NCBI RefSeq assembly: GCF_000764205.1
Contig: NZ_JQDZ01000048.1
Coordinates: 1-64,000, forward strand
Direction of reading: 5' to 3'
DNA from: Thalassotalea sp. ND16A
GTDB taxonomy: Bacteria > Pseudomonadota > Gammaproteobacteria > Enterobacterales > Alteromonadaceae
Length of the DNA: 64,000 bases
The position numbers were made by a program, and so were the translations under genes. The notes beneath the pieces are model-generated. The model ran no database searches. It was given only the letters and a program-made list of their open reading frames with translations, and was not told the DNA's origin. Below are positions 1 through 8,019 of the stretch, one piece after another; the first letter of the stretch is position 1; every line of letters starts with the position of its first letter.

Positions 1-91
1 TTCTGGATGCTTCTGCTTGCGAATAACCTTGTTCTTTTACTAAGGCTATTGCATCTTGTTTAAATTCTTTTGAATATTTTTTACGTGTCAT
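1..91 (-). CDS. IS3-type transposase OrfA, N-terminal part
   Basis: The reading frame starts with ATG at 91 (minus strand), preceded by a GGAG ribosome site about 7 bases upstream, and runs off the left edge. The about 30 visible residues begin MTRKKYSKEFKQDAIAL and continue into VKEQGYSQAEAS. This is the typical start of the HTH_Tnp_1 domain of IS3/IS911 OrfA proteins, the DNA-binding subunit that is normally fused to OrfB by frameshifting. Partial; OrfB is not in the window. Confidence 0.8.
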   Translation of the reverse strand, partial: MTRKKYSKEFKQDAIALVKEQGYSQAEASR

Positions 92-150
92 TTTACTATC
101 TCCAGTTAAGACTATTATCTCTTATCTGGGGTAGTGGAATCCATTAAACC
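1..150 (-). mobile_element. 5' end of an IS3-family-like insertion sequence, cut by the window edge
   Basis: The left edge carries the beginning of an IS3/IS911-type element transcribed leftward. Its orfA starts at 91, and the untranslated leader plus the terminal region reach to about 140-155. The exact terminal repeat cannot be fixed because the other end lies outside the window. The stretch just right of it is an open frame that continues into a gene at 450-959 and has no start codon of its own, so this IS appears to have landed inside that gene. IS3 membership rests on the N-terminal protein motif only. Confidence 0.7.
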
Positions 151-155
151 ATGTC

Positions 156-959
156 ACAGCTTACGAGAGCGACTTCGCAATATTTCAGTTATCTAAGTTA
201 TGCTATCAAGTATTAACATCAAAAGACGAAATACATATTTATAGTCAAATATTTGCGTTTGTAGATGATTTAAACATCGTTAATAATACTTTAAAATCTA
301 GTTCAAGCTTTCAACTAAAAAATGTTAAGGATATTACATGGACTGGAGGGACTCATCCCTTAGAGTGTGATTTTAATTTTCATTATAAATTAGAAAAAGA
401 TAATGGAATCGAAGATTCGAGTACTGTTCTTACGTTAAGCAGCAAGGAGTTGTATAATAAGTTAAGTGCAAGTATCCCCACCAGTATTGCTGATCATACT
501 TATTGCATATTATTTGAGAATGAGCCTCTAAATATATCTCTTATTAAGCCAAGTGAATTAAAAAAATCGCTCATGGCTATATGCTCTTACAGTGAAATTG
601 ACAAGCTAACCCAGTTACATACCGTAATGAAAGGAGTCTGGGAGAATAAAAAAAATGAGCTTACTTCTGTAAGTGACTTCTTATCAGAGATAGGAAAAAT
701 CACTCCCCATTTTTTACGTTCCTTTACTGCTAATGCTGTGCTAGAATCGCGTATTGTTAAAATCCTTGAAAATATTGATGGTTTTTCATACGAAGTCTTT
801 GAAAATCAATTGAAATACAGCTACTCTTGTGATAGAAATAGTTTTAGTTTTGAAGGATTTTTGGAAATGGATTCTGATGATTTTGAAAATCTCTCGAAAG
901 TAATAATCAAGGAAAATCCAAGTACATTTAGTGAACTACTAGGGTTGGAGCTATTATGA
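156..959 (+). pseudogene. 5'-truncated gene of unknown function, disrupted by the IS3-type element
   Basis: The frame is open from about 135 to the stop at 957-959, but the first ATG in it is at 450. That ATG has no convincing ribosome site, and the protein-like composition continues without a break upstream of it. The natural start was therefore probably removed by the IS at the left edge, leaving at least 265 codons of the C-terminal part. The sequence is AT-rich, acidic and serine-rich, with no membrane segment and no motif I recognise. Its stop overlaps the ATG of the next gene (ATGA), so the two were translationally coupled. If translation restarts at 450 the product would be 169 residues. 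I cannot assign a function. Its linkage to a phosphoribosyltransferase-like gene is the main clue. Confidence 0.6.
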
Positions 960-1645
960 AAAAATTTAATAGGATTTATAATTTTGAAAATAAGCCTGAT
1001 GTGGTTTCTGCATTGGATGCACTTCTTTCAAAAGAATCTCCTGAAGTTTATCAACAAGCAATGTATCGACTAGGTGTGTTCTTAGCTGATGAACTTATAC
1101 CGAAGCTTGATAAGAGTAAATCTTATTGTCTAGCTTCGACTGCAGAAGATGTAGATTATTTAGCTAGAGGTCTATTAGACCGTATTAGTAATCATGTTAG
1201 CAAAGTATCGCTAGCTTGCTTTTGGAATAATCATCACACACCAATAGATGGTAAAGCTTCTACAGCTCCGATAATAAAGAAATTTATTGATGCACCTGCT
1301 CTAGAATCAGATGATATCATTATAGTTAAGTCTGTTATGTCTGGTTCTTGTGTAGTAAAAACCAACCTTACAGAATTAATACATCAGATGACACCTAGTA
1401 CGGTTCATATTGTTTCTCCTGTTGCTCATGTAAACGCTGAAGGTAAATTAAAGCAGGAATTTCCTTCTGATATAAGTGATAAATTTGATTTTACATTTTT
1501 AGCGAAAGATGAAAAACGCAATAAGGATGGGGAGGTAATACCTGGCATTGGCGGAAACGTTTACCAGTTACTAGGTTTTACTAATCAGGCGGCAAAGAAT
1601 CGATATACACCCAAAGCCGTATTAGAGCGAATGTCATTTGCTTAA
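956..1645 (+). CDS. uracil phosphoribosyltransferase-like protein (PRTase fold)
   Basis: A 229-residue soluble protein. Around residues 120-135, DDIIIVKSVMSGSCVV sits where type I phosphoribosyltransferases have the PRPP-binding loop (consensus like VDDVIATGGT), with the usual TG replaced by SG. Near residues 160-170, SPVAHVNAEG resembles the region after the loop. Near residues 190-210, NKDGEVIPGIGGNVYQLLGF resembles the uracil-binding end of Upp enzymes (GYIVPGLGDAGDRLFGT type). It is too divergent to call a housekeeping Upp. Its ATG overlaps the stop of the truncated upstream gene by 4 bases, indicating a two-gene unit. A strong hairpin terminator follows. The setting between two insertion sequences and the AT-rich codon use suggest horizontally acquired DNA. 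The role could be salvage or a conflict/defence module; the fold is fairly sure, the function is not. Confidence 0.6.
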   Translation: MKKFNRIYNFENKPDVVSALDALLSKESPEVYQQAMYRLGVFLADELIPKLDKSKSYCLASTAEDVDYLARGLLDRISNHVSKVSLACFWNNHHTPIDGKASTAPIIKKFIDAPALESDDIIIVKSVMSGSCVVKTNLTELIHQMTPSTVHIVSPVAHVNAEGKLKQEFPSDISDKFDFTFLAKDEKRNKDGEVIPGIGGNVYQLLGFTNQAAKNRYTPKAVLERMSFA

Positions 1646-1650
1646 TCCAT

Positions 1651-1677
1651 AAAAAAGAGCCAAAAGGCTCTTTTTTA
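1651..1677 (+). terminator. intrinsic terminator after the UPRT-like gene
   Basis: AAAAAAGAGCC, loop AAAA, GGCTCTTTTTT: an 11-bp perfect stem with flanking A and T runs, starting 5 bases after the stop codon at 1645. It can act in both directions. Confidence 0.9.
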
Positions 1678-1680
1678 TTA

Positions 1681-2086
1681 TCTAAAAGATTTCTCTTATC
1701 ATTATACTTAGATAAATTCAGAATGTATCACCGACAAATATGATCTCACAACAACTCCTTGTTGGATTTCTTCGTAGGTGCGCTTGATGATCAGCAGTAC
1801 GCCTGATATCTTCCTATATTGTTATTCCGTTGATTTTCGCAAATGAATATATAATTGTGAGCAACAAATGTATTTCTCATGGGAACGTGGAATTAAGTAG
1901 GTTAAATCATTATGCGTTCAATACAGTTGTCCCCTCCTGAAAAATCACCTAAGTATTAACATGAGAAGGATCGCTCAATAACATCCATGGAGATCACTTT
2001 TGAGTGAAAATGTTATTGGCTGATCTTCATGCGTGGTAATATGCAATCACCTAAGTCAAAAAACAAATCTTAATGGTGGGCTAATC
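1681..2086. other. about 400-bp gap without a recognisable gene, containing a foldback structure
   Basis: There is no open frame with protein character on either strand between the terminator and the left end of the IS66-type element. The only structure I see is the foldback with flanking 12-bp direct repeats at 1943-2056, listed separately. The rest looks like degraded accessory DNA. Confidence 0.5.
1943..2056. repeat. foldback element flanked by 12-bp direct repeats
   Basis: Two copies of AATCACCTAAGT lie at 1943-1954 and 2045-2056. Between them, 1960-1984 and 2010-2031 form an imperfect inverted repeat (CATGA...CAATAACAT against its complement, with one 3-base bulge), and a smaller hairpin TCACT/AGTGA lies at 1994-2007. 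The whole would fold into one long two-part hairpin. It could be a small non-autonomous element with its target duplication, or a structured recombination site. No family recognised. Confidence 0.5.
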
Positions 2087-2168
2087 GTAAGCGGTCTTTT
2101 AACCCCCACATACCCATTTTCACTTAGTTCTTAGATAATTATTTCGTAATTTTAAATGCGAGGTAAAT

Positions 2169-2486
2169 ATGGATATAAATCAAAAAAAGCAACACTGGCT
2201 TACGGTCATCGAACAGCAAAAGCAAAGTGGCTTAAGCATCTCCAGCTTTTGTAAAAATAACCAAATCACGGTTTCCACTTTCTATCTCTGGAAAAAGCGA
2301 CTTTCCGAAGATAAAGCTGATGAACCTGCACTCGATAAAAAACACCAATTAGTGCCATTGTTTGTTACCGACTCTGTTCAATCAAATTCAACGATAACAC
2401 TGACGACACCAGATGGGTATCAGCTCTCCTTTGGTGAACAATTGTCACCGACAAGTTTATCGGCCTTTGTAAAAGCATTGCAATGA
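2169..2486 (+). CDS. tnpA: IS66-family TnpA accessory protein
   Basis: A 105-residue protein with an N-terminal helix-turn-helix region (residues about 5-45, including SGLSISSFCKNNQITVSTFYLWKKRL), the form seen in the small first protein of IS66 elements. Its C-terminus (TPDGYQLSFGEQLS) is the usual short tail. The stop overlaps the ATG of tnpB by 4 bases, so the two are coupled. It is thought to assist transposition by DNA binding; no catalytic residues are expected. Confidence 0.85.
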   Translation: MDINQKKQHWLTVIEQQKQSGLSISSFCKNNQITVSTFYLWKKRLSEDKADEPALDKKHQLVPLFVTDSVQSNSTITLTTPDGYQLSFGEQLSPTSLSAFVKALQ

Positions 2487-2833
2487 TACCTTCAAAGCAA
2501 GTTTATCTAGTGACTGGCTGCACGGATATGCGTAAGTCCATTAATGGTCTAAGCGTGATTGTAGCCGAGCAACTTGAACTCGATCCGATGAGTGAGGCTT
2601 GGTTTGTGTTTTGCAACCGACAGCGCGATAAGTTGAAAATTTTGTTTTGGGACACCAACGGTTTCTGGCTGTATTATCGTCGCTTAGAGCAAGGTCGATT
2701 TCAGTGGCCGCAGGCCAATGAAACTGGTCTTGCGATGCACATCGAATCACGTCAGTTGCAATGGTTATTATCCGGTTTACCTGTTCAAAATCAGACAAAA
2801 CATCCAACCCTATCGGGTTTATCCGTCATGTAA
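2483..2833 (+). CDS. tnpB: IS66-family TnpB (Orf2) accessory protein
   Basis: A 116-residue protein with the family signature near its start (VYLVTGCTDMRKSINGLSV), then FVFCNRQRDKLKILFWDTNGFWLYYRRLEQGRFQWP. This is the conserved core of IS66 Orf2 (PF05717). Its normal length and position between tnpA and tnpC indicate an intact gene. Its biochemical role in transposition is unclear in the family as a whole. Confidence 0.9.
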   Translation: MIPSKQVYLVTGCTDMRKSINGLSVIVAEQLELDPMSEAWFVFCNRQRDKLKILFWDTNGFWLYYRRLEQGRFQWPQANETGLAMHIESRQLQWLLSGLPVQNQTKHPTLSGLSVM

Positions 2834-2854
2834 AAAGGATCGTCTTTAAAGAAC

Positions 2855-4495
2855 TTGAACGATCCTGTGAGTATGTCATGCTTTGCTCACTTTTGGCCTT
2901 TGATGATAAGCATGACAAAGAAAACTGACAACCTTTCTCTTGAAGAACAACTTACCGCTTTACAAGCACAGGTTGAATCGTTGCAGGCTGAAAAAGCATC
3001 TTGGTCAAAGAAAGATGAAACATTATCGAATGAAAATAAATCCCTCACTCAAACGGTTCAGCGGTTAGCTAAAGACAACGCCAGAATGAAAGCCCGCATA
3101 GATAAATTGCTGGCCGATCTTCAGTTAAGTAAATCAAGAGCGTACGGTAAAAAGAGCGAAAAATCCCCGCGCGGTATGTTTAACGAAGCAGAAAAACATC
3201 AATCAAAAGATGCGCCGAAACACCACAAAAAAGGCAAGAAAGTGTTGGCTGAGCACTTTGAACGTGAAGAAATCAATCATGAGTTAACCGAGCTTGATTG
3301 CCCTTGCTGTGGGCATGATATGCACTCATGCGGCAGTGAAGATACCGAACAAATCAAAATCATTCCGGCCCAAATCAGTGTGATTAAACACAAGCAATTT
3401 AAATACGCTTGTCGTCATTGTGAACACACCGGAACGCACAGTAAAATCATTACGGCGCCAAAGCCAAAGCAACCAATACCAGGCAGTATTGCCAGTCCTG
3501 AAGCGATTTCAGCGGTGGTTACCGCCAAATATTGTGATGCACTGCCTCTGTACCGACAGGCGGAAATTTATAAGCGTGGAGGTTTAGAAATCTCTCGCAG
3601 CACGTTAGCGAATTGGTGCATCAAAGCGGGTCACCTAATTAAGCCATTGGTTGAAGTGATGCAAGAGCACTTGGTGAATGAGTACAGCTTATGCGCTGAT
3701 GAAACGCATGTTCAAGTGCTCAGTGAAGAAGGTAAACTTGCTCACAGCAAATCCTATATGTGGGTATATCGCAGTAATGAGGTAAGTAAGCAACCGGTGG
3801 TGCTTTATGATTACCAACCAGGAAGAAGTCGTGCTTGTGTGCAAAGCTTTTTGCCTGATTATCAAGGCTATTTACAATGTGATGGTTACAGTGTCTATGA
3901 CAACATTGAGGGTATTACCCCGGTTGGCTGCTGGGCACACGCCAGACGAAAATACGAAGATGCCTTAAAAGCTGAGTCGAAAATCAAAGGTCGAGCGAAC
4001 AAGGCCAAAAGTTTCATCAGCAAACTCTACGCCTTGGAAATAAAGGCGGACAAGCAACAACTCACCCCAGAGGAACGGTATAATCTCCGGCAAGAAAAAG
4101 CCGTTCCTATCTTAGATAACTTCAAGCTCTGGCTTGATGACACAAATAGCAAAATCATTAAAGGCAGTCATATTGGCCAAGCCATCAACTACACACTAAA
4201 TCAATGGGATAAACTCATTCGTTATGTTGAAGATGGTCATCTGGGCATTGATAATAACGTAACCGAACGAGATATTCGGCCGTTTACTACGGGTAGGAAA
4301 AATTGGTTATTCAGTAAATCCGTGACTGGAGCAAAAGCCAGTGCCTGGCTATATAGTATCGTCATGACCTGTCGGGCAAATGACATCAATCCTTATTACT
4401 ACTTCTTGCATTTGTTCAGAGAGTTACCAAGCCGAAATACTGGTGATGACTTGACCGACCTTATGCCCTGGAATGTGCAGCTAACGTTCGATTAA
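2855..4495 (+). CDS. tnpC: IS66-family TnpC transposase (DDE)
   Basis: The catalytic transposase of the element. With the 2855 start it has 546 residues; later in-frame ATGs at 2903 and 2912 fit the usual family start better. Order of parts: an N-terminal coiled coil (about residues 25-90), a basic linker, a zinc-binding block with CPCC near residue 149 and CRHC about 40 residues later, then the DDE domain. The acidic triad is visible as D282 (CADETH), D343 (QCDGYS) and E471 (NVTERDIRPF). A short C-terminal IS66 domain ends near DLMPWN. No frameshift or stop interrupts it. Confidence 0.9.
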   Translation: MNDPVSMSCFAHFWPLMISMTKKTDNLSLEEQLTALQAQVESLQAEKASWSKKDETLSNENKSLTQTVQRLAKDNARMKARIDKLLADLQLSKSRAYGKKSEKSPRGMFNEAEKHQSKDAPKHHKKGKKVLAEHFEREEINHELTELDCPCCGHDMHSCGSEDTEQIKIIPAQISVIKHKQFKYACRHCEHTGTHSKIITAPKPKQPIPGSIASPEAISAVVTAKYCDALPLYRQAEIYKRGGLEISRSTLANWCIKAGHLIKPLVEVMQEHLVNEYSLCADETHVQVLSEEGKLAHSKSYMWVYRSNEVSKQPVVLYDYQPGRSRACVQSFLPDYQGYLQCDGYSVYDNIEGITPVGCWAHARRKYEDALKAESKIKGRANKAKSFISKLYALEIKADKQQLTPEERYNLRQEKAVPILDNFKLWLDDTNSKIIKGSHIGQAINYTLNQWDKLIRYVEDGHLGIDNNVTERDIRPFTTGRKNWLFSKSVTGAKASAWLYSIVMTCRANDINPYYYFLHLFRELPSRNTGDDLTDLMPWNVQLTFD

Positions 4496-4621
4496 AGTTA
4501 GGCGCACTGCTTAATTGTGCGCTTACAAACACTAAATATTATTTTCAATAAAATTACATAGTATTATTCCATGTTGCTTGTTATAACATGCAGTACTACT
4601 GTCATAAGGATACTCTCTATA

Positions 4622-5290
4622 ATGATCTCATTATCAGCGCAACAGTGTCGTGTTATTGGTGTAACACTAGAAAAAGAAATCACTACACCCGAACAATATC
4701 CCCTATCATTAAATGCTCTCACCAATGGTTGTAACCAAAAAAGTAACCGCGAGCCGGTAATGTCACTCTCTGAAAGTGAGGTGCAAAATGAAGTTGATCA
4801 ACTTATTCAAATGAACCTGTTGATGATCGATCAAATGGCATCAGGCCGGGTGAATAAATATATCCACCGTTTCTGCAATACTCAATTTAGTGATTTGCAA
4901 TTTACGCCACAACAAAGAGCCGTTATCTGTGTGCTGTTACTTCGGGGGCCGCAAACTCCTGGCGAGTTAAGAACCCGCACTAACCGATTAGCTGACTTTA
5001 GCGATGTCAGTGAAGTAGAAGCGACAATCAACCAACTGCAACACCTTAATGACATAGAGTTTGTTAAAAAGCTTGCGCGTGAGCCTGGCAAACGAGAATC
5101 TCGCTATGTACATTTATTTTCGGATTTTGACGAAAATATGATCGTTGAAAACGAAACATTTACCCAAGCAGTGCAATCAACGCCAGGAAACCAATCAGAA
5201 CTTGCCGCACGAGTTGAGATGTTGGAACAACAGGTTGCATCATTAACTGAGGATGTTGCTCTCTTAACCGAATTACTTGAAAGCAAATAG
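4622..5290 (+). CDS. yceH: YceH/UPF0502 (DUF480) family protein
   Basis: A 222-residue soluble protein of the DUF480 family. It has an N-terminal winged-helix repeat ([31 protein letters not shown]), a second one around residues 90-170 ([26 protein letters not shown]), and a C-terminal coiled coil starting at [17 protein letters not shown] place the start at 4622 because AAGGATA lies 10 bases upstream and the family begins at this motif; an in-frame ATG at 4571 would add an atypical 17-residue leader. The function is unknown; the winged helices suggest nucleic-acid or protein binding. It stands alone just right of the IS66 element. Confidence 0.85.
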   Translation: MISLSAQQCRVIGVTLEKEITTPEQYPLSLNALTNGCNQKSNREPVMSLSESEVQNEVDQLIQMNLLMIDQMASGRVNKYIHRFCNTQFSDLQFTPQQRAVICVLLLRGPQTPGELRTRTNRLADFSDVSEVEATINQLQHLNDIEFVKKLAREPGKRESRYVHLFSDFDENMIVENETFTQAVQSTPGNQSELAARVEMLEQQVASLTEDVALLTELLESK

Positions 5291-5354
5291 TTATGAATTT
5301 AGTGAATAGGTAAACGTTATTTAAAACCTTTACCTAATCTTTTATCCATAGTGC

Positions 5355-5693
5355 TTATAAAACCATACTCATTAAGTATGTGCCGTTTGGTGACATCAAC
5401 CAACATAAAGCCACTGTATTCACAATAACGGTAAGCCAAAAACCAATTCTAAATTCCCTTTTTTGAGATTTATGCCTAAGCAGTTGCTGGGCCATGGCAG
5501 CTCCTGGCCAACCACCCAGTAATGCAAAGAGATGTAAGGTGCTTTCTTTTGTGCGCCATACGTTTCGCTGCGCTTTAGATTTATCCAGCGCATAAATGAA
5601 GAAAGTAACGATGCTTAGGCCGAAATATACAAATACGAGTTGCTGCGGAAAGTGGCCAAGAGTAAATGCGATAGCAATAAAACTTAAAAACAC
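5355..5693 (-). CDS. DUF1294 small membrane protein
   Basis: A 112-residue integral membrane protein. The DUF1294 signature is clear in the middle: YALDKSKAQRNVWRTKESTL followed by HLFALLGGWPGAAMAQQLLRH and K..FR. There are about four hydrophobic segments. Many relatives carry an N-terminal cold-shock domain; here the frame upstream is closed by a stop within about 60 bases, so this is the membrane part alone. The start is uncertain: the first usable codon is GTG at 5693 with no good ribosome site. Function unknown. Confidence 0.75.
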   Translation of the reverse strand: MFLSFIAIAFTLGHFPQQLVFVYFGLSIVTFFIYALDKSKAQRNVWRTKESTLHLFALLGGWPGAAMAQQLLRHKSQKREFRIGFWLTVIVNTVALCWLMSPNGTYLMSMVL

Positions 5694-6014
5694 TACTGAT
5701 AAATATATGGAGAATTTATTAATTTTTTCAGCTTCCTTTTACTTTAACTTTGATATTTTGTGCCAGAGCGTACGATAACTGCTTCATCGTATTTTTTAAA
5801 TAAGTTTCTCTATTCATCTAGCCACGCTCACCCAACGAATCAATAATTACGGCATAAACTCATATTAAAACTGCCGCATTTGATTAAAAAGCACTGATAT
5901 TCATCTATATTCTCCAATATTCAGCTTTTTATCCCTGCAGGAATAACCAAGAATAAAGCATGCAAAACACAGCAAATGTGTTCTAAAATGATTAACAATG
6001 CATGGAGTATGAAA
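5694..6014. other. 320-bp gap between divergent genes, no gene seen
   Basis: This separates the DUF1294 gene (leftward) from the XRE-type gene (rightward). No convincing open frame, hairpin terminator or repeat was found. It presumably holds the two promoters. Confidence 0.4.
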
Positions 6015-6740
6015 ATGACTTTTGGTAAACAATTAAAAAAACTACGCAGTGAACGAAATTTAAGTCAGCCGCAATTGGCGGAGCTGGTGGGAATAGAGCA
6101 GTCGTATTTATCGAAACTGGAAAACGATAAATCGGTTCCGTCTAATGAAATCTTTCGGCAAATTTTACAGGCGTTAAATATTAAAATTGCTGATTTTTTA
6201 AAGAGCATCAATTCGGCTAGCGACAAACAAAACCTGGTTCAAATACCCGACGTAGAATTATGGTATATGCAGCAAGACAACAAAAACTTTAAACACCAGC
6301 GTCGTTATTTATATTTTTGCAGTGCCTTAATTGTGTTGGCGGTGACGTTGTTTTATACCGGCTTTAGCAAACTGGTGTTCAGTGAGGTGCGGTACCAGTA
6401 TTATTCTGCGGGAGTGATTTTAGAGGGCGAGCCGAAGAATATTTTTCACGAGTGGAGCCGAATGATTGATGCCCCAATAGGGCAAATGGCGGATCTTCGC
6501 AGGACAAAAGAAGTTGAAATGACCAACCGCAAAGATGAGGTCGAGATTGATATGCCAATGTACCTTGGCAAGTCGTATATGCAAACGGTAGAAGGTGGAC
6601 AACGACACTTCTCGGAACGTGGCACCATTAACATTCCTCGTGCCATTAATTCCTGGTTACAGGTTCTTGGCGTATTACTGTTTGCCTGTGGTGTTATGGG
6701 CTTTGTGTTAGAACGAAAACTGTTTTCAACTGAGCGGTAG
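6015..6740 (+). CDS. XRE-family helix-turn-helix protein with membrane-anchored C-terminal region
   Basis: A 241-residue protein. Residues about 1-65 are a Cro/C1-type HTH (GKQLKKLRSERNLSQPQLAELVG, then QSYLSKLENDKSVPSN). A linker leads to a transmembrane helix around residues 95-115 (YLYFCSALIVLAVTLFYTG). A roughly 90-residue loop with many charges follows, then a second membrane helix near the C-terminus (SWLQVLGVLLFACGVMGFVL). The start at 6015 is chosen for GGAG 7 bases upstream. The arrangement fits a membrane-tethered transcription regulator that senses an envelope signal through the loop. No target is evident, and it is followed by a repeat element. Confidence 0.75.
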   Translation: MTFGKQLKKLRSERNLSQPQLAELVGIEQSYLSKLENDKSVPSNEIFRQILQALNIKIADFLKSINSASDKQNLVQIPDVELWYMQQDNKNFKHQRRYLYFCSALIVLAVTLFYTGFSKLVFSEVRYQYYSAGVILEGEPKNIFHEWSRMIDAPIGQMADLRRTKEVEMTNRKDEVEIDMPMYLGKSYMQTVEGGQRHFSERGTINIPRAINSWLQVLGVLLFACGVMGFVLERKLFSTER

Positions 6741-6743
6741 TCT

Positions 6744-6906
6744 ATACCAAGTTGACTAAATATCTGCTCATTTTTAATGGCTAAAACGAATAACTACGGC
6801 TTTATAAAATTGATAAGTATGAATAACTACTTATTAAATTTTATGCATTGTATTTATCCGTTTTCCCTCATGAAAAAGTAGATCATATACTTAATCAAAT
6901 TGGTAT
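6744..6906. repeat. interspersed repeat with ATACCAA/TTGGTAT ends, copy A
   Basis: Starts ATACCAAGTTGACTAA and ends TTAATCAAATTGGTAT, so the termini are inverted repeats of about 16 bp. Length 163 bp, with no coding capacity. It lies between convergent genes. The left end (ATACCAAG...TATCTGCTCATTTTTAAT) recurs at 25092. It resembles a non-autonomous MITE-like family found again at 14930, 29582 and, with a variant tip, at 24822 and 19837. Confidence 0.75.
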
Positions 6907-6916
6907 TAGTCCCTCT

Positions 6917-7813
6917 TTAATACTTATCCCAATAGGGGTTATCACCAAACCTTGCCACTAAAAAGTCGATTAACGTTCGGGTTTTGATTGGCAAGTAGCG
7001 GTTTGGTGGATACACCGCATAAGCATGCATCGGCGCAATGCTGTAATTGCTTAATACCAAGGTTAACTGCTTGGCTTTCAGAGCTTGCCAAACAATGAAG
7101 GTAGGCTCTAATGCAATACCGTGGCCCGATATGGCAAGTTGCGTTAAGAAGTCACCATTGTTGGCACTAATTTTACTGCTCGAGAGTATGGAGTGTGATT
7201 TTCCATGTTCATCGAAAATGGTAAATGGCTGATTTTTGTATTTTAAAATACTGTGCCCAGGCAAATCCGTGTGGTCAACAATGGCGTTATTGGCCTTAAG
7301 ATAATCCGGGCTGGCACAAAGCACGTGGTTTATTCTGGTAATTTTGCGAGCTTGCAAGCTGGAATTTTTTAAATCGCCAATGCGAAAGGCTAAATCAAAG
7401 CCTTCATCAACGATATCGACATGCCGGTCGGAAAAATCAATTTCCATGGTCAAATCAGGGTGTAGTTTGGCAAATTCATCCAAAGCCGTATTTAAATGTG
7501 CCAGACCAAAAGACAACGGCACCGACAACTTTAAATTACCCGCCAGTTCCCGGCCACTGTCTTTGGTATTGGCATCGAGTTCGTCAACTTCATCAATGAT
7601 CAACAAACTGCGCTGATAATAATTAGCGCCCGCCTCGGTAAGGCTGGACGTACGGGTTGTGCGATTAATCAGCTTACTGCCCAATTCCTCTTCTAAATCT
7701 GCCAGGCGTTTGCTTACCGCCGATTTCGCCAGGTTCAGTTGTTCCGCGGCTTTGGTAATACTGCCCGCCTCAATCACCCGCACGAATAAGCGCATGTTTT
7801 CTAACTTACCCAT
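6917..7813 (-). CDS. LysR-family transcriptional regulator, divergent from doxX-pirin-yqjG
   Basis: A 298-residue protein. The N-terminal winged HTH spans residues about 3-62 (MRLFVRVIEAGSITKAAEQL, then LAKSAVSKRLADLEEELG); the LysR substrate-binding domain covers about 90-290. It belongs to the CrgA/DsdC-like group common beside redox genes. It is transcribed away from doxX, and the shared 206-bp gap contains a perfect 17-bp inverted repeat (7865-7881) of LysR type, so it most likely controls itself and the doxX-pirin-yqjG operon. The effector is unknown; quinones or electrophiles would fit the target genes. Confidence 0.9.
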   Translation of the reverse strand: MGKLENMRLFVRVIEAGSITKAAEQLNLAKSAVSKRLADLEEELGSKLINRTTRTSSLTEAGANYYQRSLLIIDEVDELDANTKDSGRELAGNLKLSVPLSFGLAHLNTALDEFAKLHPDLTMEIDFSDRHVDIVDEGFDLAFRIGDLKNSSLQARKITRINHVLCASPDYLKANNAIVDHTDLPGHSILKYKNQPFTIFDEHGKSHSILSSSKISANNGDFLTQLAISGHGIALEPTFIVWQALKAKQLTLVLSNYSIAPMHAYAVYPPNRYLPIKTRTLIDFLVARFGDNPYWDKY

Positions 7814-7827
7814 TACATCACCTACTT

Positions 7828-7851
7828 ATACCAAGTTAGTCAACTTGGTAT
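7828..7851. repeat. 24-bp palindrome, minimal form of the ATACCAAGTT repeat
   Basis: ATACCAAGTT and AACTTGGTAT flank a 4-base AGTC loop. It is the same tip sequence as the longer ATACCAA repeats, but with the interior gone. It lies 15 bases upstream of the LysR start codon, so it may also act as a hairpin in the LysR mRNA leader. Confidence 0.7.
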
Positions 7852-7864
7852 AAAGCCAACCATT

Positions 7865-7881
7865 GTTCTCATTTTGAGAAC
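7865..7881. promoter_or_regulatory. probable LysR operator
   Basis: GTTCTCATTTTGAGAAC is a perfect 17-bp inverted repeat (7-bp arms, 3-base centre) containing a T-N11-A core. It lies 52 bases upstream of the lysR start and about 140 bases upstream of doxX, the usual recognition-site position for a divergent LysR pair. Confidence 0.7.
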
Positions 7882-8019
7882 TATCATTTCATATTTTTAC
7901 TGTTTTTCTATTTATCGTCAACAAATATACTTACCCCAACTTAACGAAACAGAGCTCAGATTCACTAATATCGGGCTTTGTTAACACTGACTTATTAGAC
8001 ATTTATTTGGAGAATCAAG

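Larger units (their letters stand above)
2087..4526 (+). mobile_element. IS66-family insertion sequence, apparently complete
   Basis: Three consecutive genes in tnpA-tnpB-tnpC order are bounded by GTAAGCGGTC at 2087 and its complement GTGCGCTTAC ending at 4526. The shared GTAAGCG tip is typical of IS66-family terminal repeats. The length is 2440 bp. The 8 bases outside the left end (GGCTAATC) and the right end (AAACACTA) do not match, so the 8-bp target duplication expected for this family is absent. Either the copy has recombined or flanking DNA was deleted after insertion. All three genes look intact. Confidence 0.85.

Noticed and set aside
1960-2031. Foldback as an integron attC site
   Set aside because: The expected RYYYAAC and GTTRRRY end boxes are not present in the right order.
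2541-2807. 88-codon frame on the minus strand inside tnpB
   Set aside because: It lies entirely within the conserved IS66 tnpB gene and has no family resemblance; a shadow frame.
4527-4621. Extra N-terminal extension of YceH starting at 4571
   Set aside because: The good ribosome site and family start are at 4622; the extension lies in sequence just outside the IS66 end.
5694-5790. A cold-shock domain fused upstream of the DUF1294 protein
   Set aside because: The upstream in-frame sequence meets a stop within about 60 bases and shows no cold-shock motif.
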